Origin: Planctomycetota bacterium
GTDB taxonomy: Bacteria > Planctomycetota > UBA11346
Direction of reading: 5' to 3'
Length of the DNA: 32,731 bases
NCBI GenBank assembly: GCA_022841245.1
Contig: JALHRW010000035.1
Location: 1 to 32,731, forward strand
In this document: in pieces, positions 25,901 to 32,731 of the stretch
Position numbering within the stretch: the stretch's first letter is position 1
How the letters are laid out: each line of letters opens with the position of its first letter
Notes under the pieces: generated by a model
The model's database searches: none
Seen by the model: the letters and a program-made list of their open reading frames with translations, nothing else
What the model was told of the DNA's origin: nothing
Position numbers and translations under genes: made by a program

Positions 25901-26774
25901 GGCCGAGATCGGCATCCTCGGTGACGTTGAACGGATCCCAGCCGCCCAGCTCGCGCAGGGCCGGCAGGCGGAAGTGGTTGGAGGTGCCGCCGAGGGGCAG
26001 TGGCGCTCCCAGGCGCTGGAGTCCGGGCAGCACCAGACGGAACCACACCAGGTAATCGATGGTGGCCCAGCGCGTCGCCAGGCTCTGCTGCGAATTGTAG
26101 TGGTCGAGGCGGCACTGCAGGCAGACCACGTCACTGCCAAGTCGGCTGTAGGCCGCCGCAGCCTTGAGCAGCTGATCGGGCTCGGGGCGGTCCTCGGCGT
26201 CGAAGATCACCAGCAGGTCGCCATCGGCGGCGGCCAGCCCGGCGTTGCAGGCGCGCGGCTTGGTGCGCGGCAGGCCTTCCGGCGCCACCGTGATGCGCAT
26301 CCACGTCGGCAAGGCATGTGCGGCCAGCGCTTCGCGCGTCACCGCGTCATCCGGCTCGACCAGGATCTGCACGTCGAGTCGCTCGCGCGGGTAGTCGAGC
26401 GCTTCCAGGGCGGCGAGCAGGTGCGGCACGACCTCGGGCTCGCGGTAGAGCGGGACGAGGATGCTGTAGCGCGGCAGCGTGGCGCGATCGAGGGCTGCAA
26501 GTTCCGCTGCCTCGATGCGCAGGGTCGGATCACGCTGCGCCGCCAGCAGCATGGCGACGAGGCGCAGGCCGACCGTAGCTGCGGTGAGGGCGGCGACCGC
26601 CAGGCTGCCGACCATCCAAGCGGCTTCAGGCGCGCGCAGTAGCGCGGCCAGCACCAGAGCGGGCACCAGGCAGGCGACGGCGATCTGCCATGCGCTCCAG
26701 CGAATCCGGGCGCAGAGCTCTCCCTGACGCGCGGCGTAGGCCAGCGAAGAGGGGTCGATGCCGGAGTCTGCCAT
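22983..26774 (-). CDS. Membrane GT2 glycosyltransferase fused to a clan-A-like glycoside hydrolase
   Basis: 1263 aa. Two N-terminal hydrophobic segments (~28-78) are followed by a processive GT2 domain: YSILVPLYREPE, the acidic FDAED at 191-195, LGGTSNHFR, TED at 285-287 and QRSRWIKG at 322-329. These resemble cellulose-synthase-like and XagB-type enzymes. More membrane segments follow to ~498. Residues ~515-690 form a beta-rich, CBM-like part, ~700-810 a beta domain reminiscent of DUF5060, and ~830-1180 a TIM-barrel hydrolase. The barrel has WEIFGEANL (acid/base candidate Glu1001) and VLVAEYGG (nucleophile candidate Glu1093). The C-terminus is a small beta domain. Inferred role: polymerise and extrude a polysaccharide and trim it outside the membrane with the same polypeptide. 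Surrounding genes also act on polysaccharides. Confidence 0.87.
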   Translation of the reverse strand: MADSGIDPSSLAYAARQGELCARIRWSAWQIAVACLVPALVLAALLRAPEAAWMVGSLAVAALTAATVGLRLVAMLLAAQRDPTLRIEAAELAALDRATLPRYSILVPLYREPEVVPHLLAALEALDYPRERLDVQILVEPDDAVTREALAAHALPTWMRITVAPEGLPRTKPRACNAGLAAADGDLLVIFDAEDRPEPDQLLKAAAAYSRLGSDVVCLQCRLDHYNSQQSLATRWATIDYLVWFRLVLPGLQRLGAPLPLGGTSNHFRLPALRELGGWDPFNVTEDADLGLRIARRGWRTCMLASTTWEEAVATMPAWVRQRSRWIKGHLQTWMVHSRCGALRAFGLRGYVLMALATIGVMATLLINPLAWTVVLLWLAIGWSIVDAHDPWSVAGLAVGAGGLLANVLLIGISVAACLGLRRRDLLPAAVQMPCAWVLQSLAAWRAAWEFVARPFHWEKTRHGQAVADATVGWRPRAFVPLVGAAALAVAVLLLAGMRIRDDIQRQDGLPVPVQLPLLFVDAATTATALVAADNPHRPPAWQVVSSPDAPACPVAIPALRAVADFPAATLELTSRAPRDLGGAAALACDVLVDAEAPRDLRMTVHWRDEDGRWFQRLSPQRLMPGAWTRLEFALHQPGLWQGLDHARAWHPDLLRRVVELGLTFHGPQPYRGPLTVANLRTVPVDAPPAAVCTVLRAPPDRLPVMQRWRLDVDLGRSWSNPFDPDEVAVDVEFTTPTGTVERVPAFYFQDHTRSLVDGQERIEALGAPCWRADYRARQPGRHTWRLLLSEQQASASPLAQGSFTAIPAAAAGYLRRSALRPELLARDDGSFAYPIGHNLVQSVDKQQPFRYPFAVPPDQGTYTYDRYFTRMAGAGMNLARLWMTPWSFGLEGHPQWRGFHGLGRYSLANAWRLDHVFDEAGRRGIDILLTVSHQSEFCLDFGSMAWADSALNQRNGGFMRTADAFFTEPRVLDAYRKRMRYLVARWGDRTNLAAWEIFGEANLLPSYDPAACAVWHQAIIDQLRATDIYRHLVFTHTHNWQEGYGLWALPGIDCVQGNGYIRPPNRSPNHVRNFDRYLAEVERFAKPVLVAEYGGRSELGAPSADYLEAQLHSGLWASLVRPFAGAALHWWWNFTDGADLYGHYRGLSRFAAGIDRLARDYRPVDPQLRPAAGLSVAGMQAADAGFYWIHDADCFENWAGLSERSGAALAVVGLRPGRYRVEFWDTMAGTISEQREIEVGDETLIPLPAVTRDLAVKILPLQ

Positions 26775-26931
26775 TGATTAATGCAGAGATAACCCGTGTG
26801 ACCGCTACATCAAACAGGGAATCGCCGTCGCCGGCACTGGGCCCCTGCGATCCTCGTCCGCCCGTCCTTGCGGGCGAGGGCGGACGGCGCATGGTACAGG
26901 GAGTATCCCGTCCCTCCATCGGAGCACACGC
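26775..26931. promoter_or_regulatory. Divergent intergenic region with overlapping alternative hairpins
   Basis: This 157-bp gap separates the glycosyltransferase-hydrolase gene (leftward) from the beta-helix gene (rightward). CGTCCGCCC (26855-26863) can pair with GGGCGGACG (26878-26886). Alternatively CGCCCG (26859-26864) can pair with CGGGCG (26871-26876). The two stems share bases and exclude each other. They end 45 bp before the beta-helix ATG. Confidence 0.4.
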
Positions 26932-28224
26932 ATGCATTTCGCCCCCCTCCTTGCCACCACGCTGCTCGCCGTCGCTTCGGCCCAGTCCGCTGAGTTCTAC
27001 GTCTGCGCCGCGACCGGCAAAGGCAAGGCTGCAACCAAGGAGGAGCCGGCGAAGGATCTCGGCAACCTGATCCAGATGCTCAAGCCGGGCGACACCGTGC
27101 ACATCGCGGAAGGCGTCTACACCGGGCGCGCCGATAGCGGCGCCGACATGATCACCGTTCCGGTGCGCATCATCGGCGGCTACAGCCCCGACTTCGCCAA
27201 GCGCGATCCGTGGGGCGCGCACCGCACCGTGCTCAGCGGCGACAACAAGGCGAAGAACTTCGATGCCGGCCCGCGCCTGGCGATCGACTGCCAGAAGTTC
27301 AAGGAACGGGGCGAGTTCACCATCCTGGTCGACGGCGTGATCGTCGATGACGGCGCACGCAACCGCTACAGCGGCAAGGAATCGAAGATCGAACGCAAGG
27401 CCAACCCCGCCGCCGGCGAGATGCCGACCCCGGAACGCGGCGCGATCCGCGTCGTCGCCCCGGCCTCCGCCCTGGCCACCTGCGCGGTGACGGTGCAGAA
27501 CTGCGCCGTGGTCAACAGCGCCCCGACCCAGGGCGCGATCTCCGCCTGGGGCTACGCCAAGAGCGTGATGACCATCCGCAACAACCTGGTGGTCAACGTC
27601 ACCGGCAACGGCATCGACTGCCTCAGCACCTTCCACCCCAAGGATGGCAAGGATCTCCCGGCCTTCACCGTCAGCGACAACACCGTCCTCTACGTATGGA
27701 AGTACGATGCCTACGGCGAGATCGGCGGCAACGGCATCCAGTTCGACACCGACATCACCGCCAAGGTCAGCGGCAATGCGATCGCCAGCGCCGACATCGC
27801 CCTGGTCAACAACGCCAAGCGCAGCAAGGACGTGCTGCTGAAGGACAACTGCCTCAATCTCGGCGGCAAGTGCGCCTATCTGGAGTTCAGCACCGCGATC
27901 GACTTCAAGGACCTGGCCGACACGCCGCAGAACCTGGCGCGCGAGAGCGGCGGCAACGTCGACACCGCGCTCGTCGCCAGCATGCCGACCGACTGGGTCG
28001 AGCGCTACGCCGCACGCACGGTGATCAACCGCAACGCGGCCGAGGCCGGGGTGAAGGCCGATGACAGCAGGGCCAACGCGCTGCGCGCGATCCTCGGCCT
28101 GCCGCTGCAGGCGGCGGACCTCAAGGTGGATAGCGACATCTGGCTGCACCGCTTGCCGCTCGAAGCCGCCCTGGCGGTCGGCAAGGCGAAGTACCACGGC
28201 AAGTACGGCTGCGCCAAGCCGTAG
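26932..28224 (+). CDS. Secreted right-handed beta-helix protein
   Basis: 430 aa. A GGAG lies seven bases before the ATG. Signal peptide MHFAPLLATTLLAVASAQS, then mature AEFYV. The start of the mature protein (AKDLGNLIQMLKPGDTVHIAEGVYTG) is the usual opening of DUF1565/pectate-lyase-like parallel beta-helices. Repeated strand-turn units follow: VTVQNCAVVNSAP, MTIRNNLVVNVTGNGIDC, FTVSDNTVLYV and AKVSGNAIASADIALVNNA. Such proteins bind or cleave polysaccharides, or act as surface scaffolds. I see no certain catalytic residues, so lyase activity is not claimed. It is divergent from the glycosyltransferase-hydrolase fusion, which supports a polysaccharide role. The last ~90 residues are helical. 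Confidence 0.8.
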   Translation: MHFAPLLATTLLAVASAQSAEFYVCAATGKGKAATKEEPAKDLGNLIQMLKPGDTVHIAEGVYTGRADSGADMITVPVRIIGGYSPDFAKRDPWGAHRTVLSGDNKAKNFDAGPRLAIDCQKFKERGEFTILVDGVIVDDGARNRYSGKESKIERKANPAAGEMPTPERGAIRVVAPASALATCAVTVQNCAVVNSAPTQGAISAWGYAKSVMTIRNNLVVNVTGNGIDCLSTFHPKDGKDLPAFTVSDNTVLYVWKYDAYGEIGGNGIQFDTDITAKVSGNAIASADIALVNNAKRSKDVLLKDNCLNLGGKCAYLEFSTAIDFKDLADTPQNLARESGGNVDTALVASMPTDWVERYAARTVINRNAAEAGVKADDSRANALRAILGLPLQAADLKVDSDIWLHRLPLEAALAVGKAKYHGKYGCAKP

Positions 28225-28226
28225 CC

Positions 28227-28601
28227 ATGGGCGAGGCCTGCCCGTCCTGCCGCTCCGGCGATGCCGAGCATGATGCCGCGGCCTGGCGGCAGGAACGGAA
28301 CTGCATCGACGAGAGCCACCTCGGCGTCAACCTGGTGCGCTGCCCGGCGTGCGGCGGCCGAGCGCTGCGCATCTTCACCGAACTGATCGACTGGAGCGAG
28401 GGCGACGACAGCCAGGCGACCCTGCTGGTGCCGCTGCCGACTGGAAATCCCGGCACCCTGTCGGACGAAGCCAGAGTCGCTGCGCTGCTGGCACGGCTGC
28501 CGCTGGATACGCACCTCGCACGGATCCATCCGAAGGGCATGACCACGCCCCCGACCTGGACCTGGCGGCAAGGACGGGCCCACATCCTGCCGCACGATTG
28601 A
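28227..28601 (+). CDS. Small zinc-ribbon-like conserved hypothetical protein
   Basis: 124 aa. It has two CxxC pairs, C5/C8 near the N-terminus and C39/C42 (CPACGG), consistent with one bound zinc. The conserved-looking centre reads DESHLGVNLVRCPACG, then RIFTELIDWSEGDDSQATLLVPL. I recall a similar pattern in uncharacterised bacterial proteins but cannot name a family. There is no signal or membrane segment. The ATG lies 2 bp after the stop of the beta-helix gene, so the two are probably co-transcribed. Function unknown. Confidence 0.75.
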   Translation: MGEACPSCRSGDAEHDAAAWRQERNCIDESHLGVNLVRCPACGGRALRIFTELIDWSEGDDSQATLLVPLPTGNPGTLSDEARVAALLARLPLDTHLARIHPKGMTTPPTWTWRQGRAHILPHD

Positions 28602-28674
28602 TCGTTGGCCCAGCCCTGGAAGTGTGAACCGCTGGCCGGGGACTGCGTTGGCCCTGCAACCTGTGGAGCCACGC

Positions 28675-30105
28675 ATGAGCGACGCCATCGCCAGCCCCCC
28701 GGTCGTACGCCGCCGTCCCTGGCCGCTGCTCGGAGTGGCGCTCCTGGTCGTGGCGATGGCGGCGGTGTGGCTGTCCGTCCCGGACCTGCCTCGGCGCCTG
28801 CTGTCCAGCACAACGCCAGCGCAACCGCCCCTGGGTGACGTTCCGATCGCTATCGGCAGCGTCGGCGGCGACCTGGCGGAACGCGAGCCGCATACGGACT
28901 GGTCGACAGGACCGGTAGCGACGGCCTCGATCGCCAAGCCTGCCCCGGAACCGCCTCCACGCGGCAGCCCGACCCCCGTCCTGACTGATGACACCACGGC
29001 GGTCGAGCTGCTCGCCGAGGCTGAACGCCACTACGCCGCGATGGACTGGGACCGCGCCGCCAGCCAAGCCGGTCGCATGGCCGGACGACCCTGCCGACCA
29101 GCCATCGCCCAGCGTGCCGATAGCGTCGCCCGCGGGGCGGTGGCGTTGAAGCGGCTGTTCAAGGAACTGGACCATCGCGATGAGCTCCACCGCAACTGGG
29201 AAACGCACCCGTCGCTGCTGGAGCGGGATGACAACGGCCGGACAGAGCTGCTCGTACCGCTCGTCTCATTCGAGGATCCGCTGGTGGCGGTGCTCGAAGA
29301 TCCACTCGGCTGGACCGAGGGTGTACGGGCCTCGGGCAGCCCCGGCTTCTTCCTGGTGAAGACCGGCAGCAGCTTCAACAAGATGCACATCGTGCCCCCG
29401 AGCCGGCTGATCCGCGTCGACCAGCAGGCCCTGGCGACGCAACTCGGGCACCAGCTCGACCGCACCCTGGCGCGGATCAACGGCGATGCCGAGATGCGCG
29501 ACGACCCCAACGCCTGGTACGAGGCCGGGAAATTCGCTTACCGCAACCGCCTCGACGCCCGGGTCACCGCCCTGCTCGACCGCGCATTCCGCCTCGATCC
29601 GGACCTGGCAACCACGATCCGCGAAGGGAACGCCGGCGCGCTGTTCGGCGCCATGGTCGGCCACATGAAGAACGGCAGCAAGCAGCAGGCGGCCATATTC
29701 ATGAACCAGATCGATCAGCACTACGCCGACACCAGGCAGGGCAGGCTGGCGCGGCTATACTACGACGGACGGACCGCCGAGCTCCTGACCGCCGCACGCG
29801 AGCCGGCACCGGGCATCCCGGCCGCTGCTGCGCCGGCTGCTCCTGTCGCTGCTGCGGCACCACCGGACCTCGCTCGCGCCCGCCAGCTGTGCGCCGACGG
29901 CAGCAAACCCTACTTCCAGGCCCAGGGCATGCCGGCCACCGACCAGCGCAATAGCCTCTATCACCAGGCTGCAGCCCTGCTGCGTCAGGCCAAAGCAGCC
30001 TACGCGCAGTGGTGTGATGCGCACCCCGACGACACCGCAGCTGCGATGGAGATGCTTGAAGCTGGACGCATGGAGATTGCGGCGCGGAAATACGAGACGC
30101 TCTGA
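28675..30105 (+). CDS. Membrane-anchored protein of unknown function, next to type VI genes
   Basis: 476 aa from the ATG at 28675, which has GGAG seven bases upstream. Seen: a short cytoplasmic N-terminus with three Arg, one transmembrane helix (~residues 15-35, PLLGVALLVVAMAAVWL), a Pro-rich linker to ~105, and a TPR-like helix pair (AVELLAEAERHYAAMDWDRAASQAGRM). A mixed domain of ~200 residues follows, with SPGFFLVKTGSSFNKMHIVPPSRL. Then comes an Ala/Pro linker and a C-terminal helical part. The bulk would lie outside the cytoplasmic membrane. I recognise no family. It ends 3 bp from the convergent tssG; whether it belongs to the secretion system is unproven. Confidence 0.7.
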   Translation: MSDAIASPPVVRRRPWPLLGVALLVVAMAAVWLSVPDLPRRLLSSTTPAQPPLGDVPIAIGSVGGDLAEREPHTDWSTGPVATASIAKPAPEPPPRGSPTPVLTDDTTAVELLAEAERHYAAMDWDRAASQAGRMAGRPCRPAIAQRADSVARGAVALKRLFKELDHRDELHRNWETHPSLLERDDNGRTELLVPLVSFEDPLVAVLEDPLGWTEGVRASGSPGFFLVKTGSSFNKMHIVPPSRLIRVDQQALATQLGHQLDRTLARINGDAEMRDDPNAWYEAGKFAYRNRLDARVTALLDRAFRLDPDLATTIREGNAGALFGAMVGHMKNGSKQQAAIFMNQIDQHYADTRQGRLARLYYDGRTAELLTAAREPAPGIPAAAAPAAPVAAAAPPDLARARQLCADGSKPYFQAQGMPATDQRNSLYHQAAALLRQAKAAYAQWCDAHPDDTAAAMEMLEAGRMEIAARKYETL

Positions 30106-30108
30106 AGC

Positions 30109-30939
30109 TCAGCCGCTGGCAAGCAGTTCGCGTTCGACGTCCGGCGGTGCGCCTGACAGCCGCAGATCGAGTCCCAGAGCCTGCACGCCAAGCGGTTCGG
30201 CCGGGGCGCTGCAGACCAGCAGTTCGAGGCGCCAGCGCAGGCACGGCGGTACACCGCGTTCAAGTGCCAGGAGCAGCCGCGCGTGGTCGGTGCCGCCAGG
30301 ACGCAGACGCGCAGCATGCTCCTGAGCGACCGGTCCCAGGACGATGCGGCAGCCGAACTCGGCAGCGCTGACGGTGTCGCCGAGGATCTGCCCGGACCCC
30401 AGGTGCTGTCGACCGAGCGTGCCGCCGGCTCCGGGGCCGACCGGCAGTTCGCCACCCGTGCCGGCGGTGATGTCGACTGCGCAGCTGGCGATAGCCGCAA
30501 GGCGCTGCGCCAGGGCGTCGGCCGTGCGACCGTCGCACAGCCTGCCGGCCAGCCCGCGCTCGTCCTCGCCCAACGGACCGGCAAGCTGATCGAGCAGTGC
30601 ACCATGCGCAGCCGTATCGTCGACGGCGCGGCGGCGAACGATGCGCACCAATTGGTGCAGTAGACGTTCCTCGAGCGCGGCGATGAGGCCGGCTGCGGCG
30701 CTGTCCTCAGGTAGGCAGGCAAGCTCCTGGGCTAGACCGGCGGTCAGCGGCGAACTCGGCCCGGCCAGGCCAAGCACCGCAGTGCGCAGCACATCGGGAT
30801 CCGCCGCGATGATCTCATGAGGGGCGACCGCCAGCGAACGCGGACCGGCCAGGCGCGCTTGCGGCAGGGCCTCGACCGCACGCAGCAGCGGAAATCGCCG
30901 CGGTTCTGCCAGCACCGCCTGGGTCAGCCAAGCCGTCAT
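30109..30939 (-). CDS. tssG: Type VI secretion system baseplate subunit TssG
   Basis: 276 aa. The N-terminus (RRFPLLRAVEALPQ) matches the F-x-L-L-R-x-x-E opening of TssG. The segment VLGLAGPSSPLTAG corresponds to the conserved GLxGPxGPLP patch, and the C-terminal half has the RLRPGGTDHARLLLALERG and LRWRLEL region expected near the end. TssG forms the baseplate wedge with TssF, TssE and TssK. The protein is somewhat shorter than the usual ~330 aa, and the normally acidic/aromatic loops look reduced. The ATG overlaps the tssF stop (ATGA), as in most type VI clusters. Confidence 0.88.
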   Translation of the reverse strand: MTAWLTQAVLAEPRRFPLLRAVEALPQARLAGPRSLAVAPHEIIAADPDVLRTAVLGLAGPSSPLTAGLAQELACLPEDSAAAGLIAALEERLLHQLVRIVRRRAVDDTAAHGALLDQLAGPLGEDERGLAGRLCDGRTADALAQRLAAIASCAVDITAGTGGELPVGPGAGGTLGRQHLGSGQILGDTVSAAEFGCRIVLGPVAQEHAARLRPGGTDHARLLLALERGVPPCLRWRLELLVCSAPAEPLGVQALGLDLRLSGAPPDVERELLASG

Positions 30940-32603
30940 GCCGTCGCTCCGGCGCAGCGCGCCGGCCAGGAGAGCTGTTCGCCGCTGGTACGACAGCGGA
31001 CACGCAGCGCGGTGACCGTGCCGAGCGGGGCGAGGGTGGCGAGTGCCCGTTCGAGCACACTGCCGAGCAGCCAGGCTCCGGCGGCGCCGCCAAGACGCTG
31101 CTCGTCGAGTTCCAGTTCGCTGATCCAGGCGCGGGCTGCGGTGGCGCCGAGCGGCACCGCAGCGTGCTGCTGGACCAGGTCCAGCACGGCACCCGCCAGG
31201 CGCAGGTGGCCGCTGCGTCCGGCCGCCTCCGCCTCGCCGCGACGGTCATGGAGGTCGAGGAGCTGGCGCAGATCGTCGGCGCTGCGCACGCCGGTGGCGG
31301 CGAGACGCAGGCGGCGCGCGATCTGCTGCACCCGTCCGGCTCCCTGCGGCGCCTCCAGCGCCCGCGCCGGTGGCGCCAGGTTGCGGAATGCGAGCGATCC
31401 CGGTACCGCGATGGTCGGCACGCGCAGATCGCCAGCGCCCAGGCGGAGGCAGCGCTGGGCATCGTGGGCGAGGACGTCGATCGCCAGCACCTCGCGCTCG
31501 GCTTCGCGATCGAGCGGTCCGATCGCCAGCTGCACGCCAGCTGGCCGGCGCAGCTCCTGCCAGCACGGCCCCCCTGCCACGGCGGCAGCCGCCTGCGGCC
31601 AGACCCGTGCAGGACGTCCCTGGCCGGAACCGCGCACACCACGCACCGCCCACACCTCGGCGCCGGAACGGCCGCCGACGATCAGCTCGCGTTCACGCCA
31701 GGTGCCATCGACCAGCAACGGATCGGCCTCGGCGGACCACAGGTTGATCGCCGGCGCGCACCCCAGCAGCAGGTCGTCGGGGCCGGCGCCACGCAACTCG
31801 CTCGGCAGGCGGTCGAGCTCGGCGACCAGGCGCAGGCCGCGTTCACCGGCCTCGACACCGAAGCCGACAGGGCCGCTGACCTCGACGAAGCGCGACAGCT
31901 CGGGCCAGGCCAGGGCCTCGGCGAGGATGGCATGGCCGCGGGCGAGGCCGGTGTCGCCCGGCAGCACCGGCGGCGCCACGCCGGGACCGTACCAGGCCGA
32001 CGTCAGCGGGACGATGCGACCACCAGCCGTCACCGCCTGCAGCGAACGCGGGCTGGCCAGGGCACGGATCAGGGCGCGGGCGAGCGGCGCTTCGCCGCAG
32101 GCGTGCAGGCGCAGCTGCGGACCCAGGCGCGTGGGAGCCGCGCCGGGCGTCAGCGCCAGATGCACCTCCAGGCGCGGGAAATCTCCGGGATGCAGCTCGA
32201 TGGCGCTGACCGTCACCGGCGGCACCTGGGCCTCCCAGGCGAGGTGGAAGCGGCAGGGCTCGCCATCGACCGCCACGCTGTCGAGCGGCGTGCCGGCCGG
32301 CACCCGCTCGCATTCGCGCACATCGCGCTGCCCGCTGAAGCGCACCACCGCGAGCGCCGGCAGCGGCCGCAGCGCGGTCGGCAGCAGGGCGGCGCACAGG
32401 CCCTGGGCGACCTCGTCATCGACCGAGGTCGCACGCTGACGCAAGCGGGCCGAGAGGAAGGCGACGCCTTCCAGCAGCCGTTCGACATCCGGGTCGGAGC
32501 CGGGCTCGGCCAGCCAGCGCGCCGCGTCGGGATGGGCGCGGGCGAAGGTGCGGCCGGACTCGTGCAGCCAACGCAGTTCGTCGCGGTAGTAGGACTCGAT
32601 CAT
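30936..32603 (-). CDS. tssF: Type VI secretion system baseplate subunit TssF
   Basis: 555 aa. The N-terminus YYRDELRWLHESGRTFARAHP and the following DPDVERLLEGVAFLSARLRQR are the diagnostic start of TssF. The LPTALRPLPALAVVRF and VPAGTPL segments that follow are also family features. TssF is the large wedge protein of the contractile-injection baseplate (two copies per wedge with one TssG). It is slightly shorter than the usual ~590-620 aa. It lies between the partial tssE-like gene, whose stop overlaps its ATG, and tssG, with ATGA overlaps on both sides, giving the common E-F-G order. Confidence 0.92.
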   Translation of the reverse strand: MIESYYRDELRWLHESGRTFARAHPDAARWLAEPGSDPDVERLLEGVAFLSARLRQRATSVDDEVAQGLCAALLPTALRPLPALAVVRFSGQRDVRECERVPAGTPLDSVAVDGEPCRFHLAWEAQVPPVTVSAIELHPGDFPRLEVHLALTPGAAPTRLGPQLRLHACGEAPLARALIRALASPRSLQAVTAGGRIVPLTSAWYGPGVAPPVLPGDTGLARGHAILAEALAWPELSRFVEVSGPVGFGVEAGERGLRLVAELDRLPSELRGAGPDDLLLGCAPAINLWSAEADPLLVDGTWRERELIVGGRSGAEVWAVRGVRGSGQGRPARVWPQAAAAVAGGPCWQELRRPAGVQLAIGPLDREAEREVLAIDVLAHDAQRCLRLGAGDLRVPTIAVPGSLAFRNLAPPARALEAPQGAGRVQQIARRLRLAATGVRSADDLRQLLDLHDRRGEAEAAGRSGHLRLAGAVLDLVQQHAAVPLGATAARAWISELELDEQRLGGAAGAWLLGSVLERALATLAPLGTVTALRVRCRTSGEQLSWPARCAGATA

Positions 32604-32731
32604 CGGCCCAGCTCCAGGTTGCCGGCGTGGTCGACCCGCGCGGTGGCGCCGAGGGCGCTGCCGTCGCCACGGCTCGCACGGATGGTGAAGCGCGAGGCCT
32701 CGGCATCGCCGCCGTCCTGCACCGCGACGCC
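32600..32731 (-). CDS. Probable TssE (gp25-like) baseplate subunit, C-terminal part (cut by window edge)
   Basis: The frame ending at the TGA 32602-32600 is open for 43 codons to the window edge. It encodes an end that reads EASRFTIRASRGDG, then TARVDHAGNLELGR. A strand of the form F-x-I-x-A, a short loop, then a V-D-x-x-G-x-x-x-L strand is what the C-terminus of TssE/gp25 proteins looks like. Its stop overlaps the tssF start by 4 nt (ATGA). Gene order tssE-tssF-tssG supports the call, but the fragment is short, so the name is inference. Confidence 0.55.
   Translation of the reverse strand, partial: GVAVQDGGDAEASRFTIRASRGDGSALGATARVDHAGNLELGR

Noticed and set aside
24867-26642. Long plus-strand open frame opposite the glycosyltransferase domain
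   Set aside because: No family motifs; composition (Arg, Gln, Gly) fits an antisense shadow of a well-supported gene. The same applies to 23202-24857 and to minus-strand 26626-28197 and 21099-22922.
1-32731. tRNA, rRNA, CRISPR array, insertion sequence or prophage genes
   Set aside because: I saw no repeated spacer pattern, transposase motif, terminal repeats or recognisable RNA gene by eye. A tRNAscan/Infernal run would be needed to exclude small RNAs.

Overview
This is a GC-rich bacterial window with densely packed genes, many stop/start overlaps of the ATGA or GTGA type, and convergent genes only a few bases apart. I cannot place the organism from a marker gene. The mix of features suits a member of the PVC group, most likely a planctomycete: a receptor-like Ser/Thr kinase with an extracytoplasmic LamG/TPR part, enlarged pseudopilins with FTLIE/FTLLE motifs, a Gfo/Idh/MocA paralogue, polysaccharide enzymes and a type VI secretion system. 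That assignment is inference.

Layout. 1-407 is the end of an ABC exporter ATPase. 448-1977 (minus) is a two-gene unit: a secreted FliL-domain-like protein followed by a sirtuin. 2116-4541 (plus) holds an AraC-type regulator and a Gfo/Idh/MocA oxidoreductase. 4612-9153 is a haem block: hemE and hemY (plus, overlapping by 4 nt) converge on hemA, which lies downstream of an overlapping hemX-like membrane gene (minus).

9269-20746 (minus) is the most remarkable part. Six pseudopilin-type genes run in the order G-like, G-like, H/FimT-like, I/PilV-like, J/PilW-like, K/PilX-like, followed by a membrane-anchored kinase-like gene. The first five are joined by 4-nt stop/start overlaps. The order matches the gspGHIJK order of type II secretion, but most members are far larger than usual (423, 469, 377 and 1185 aa). 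The kinase-like protein lacks the glycine loop, the DFG Asp and the APE segment, so it may be a pseudokinase. No assembly ATPase, secretin or inner-membrane platform gene is in the window.

21093-28601 is a polysaccharide region: a secreted heparinase II/III-type lyase, a 1263-aa protein joining a membrane GT2 glycosyltransferase to an extracytoplasmic clan-A-like glycoside hydrolase, a secreted beta-helix protein, and a small zinc-ribbon protein. The lyase is divergent from the pseudopilin operon across the only long intergenic stretch (20747-21092). That stretch carries an 11-bp perfect inverted repeat in AT-rich islands and a 9-bp-stem hairpin.

28675-30105 is an unrecognised membrane-anchored protein. 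It converges on the tssE (partial) - tssF - tssG baseplate genes of a type VI secretion system, which run on the minus strand and leave the window at its right edge.
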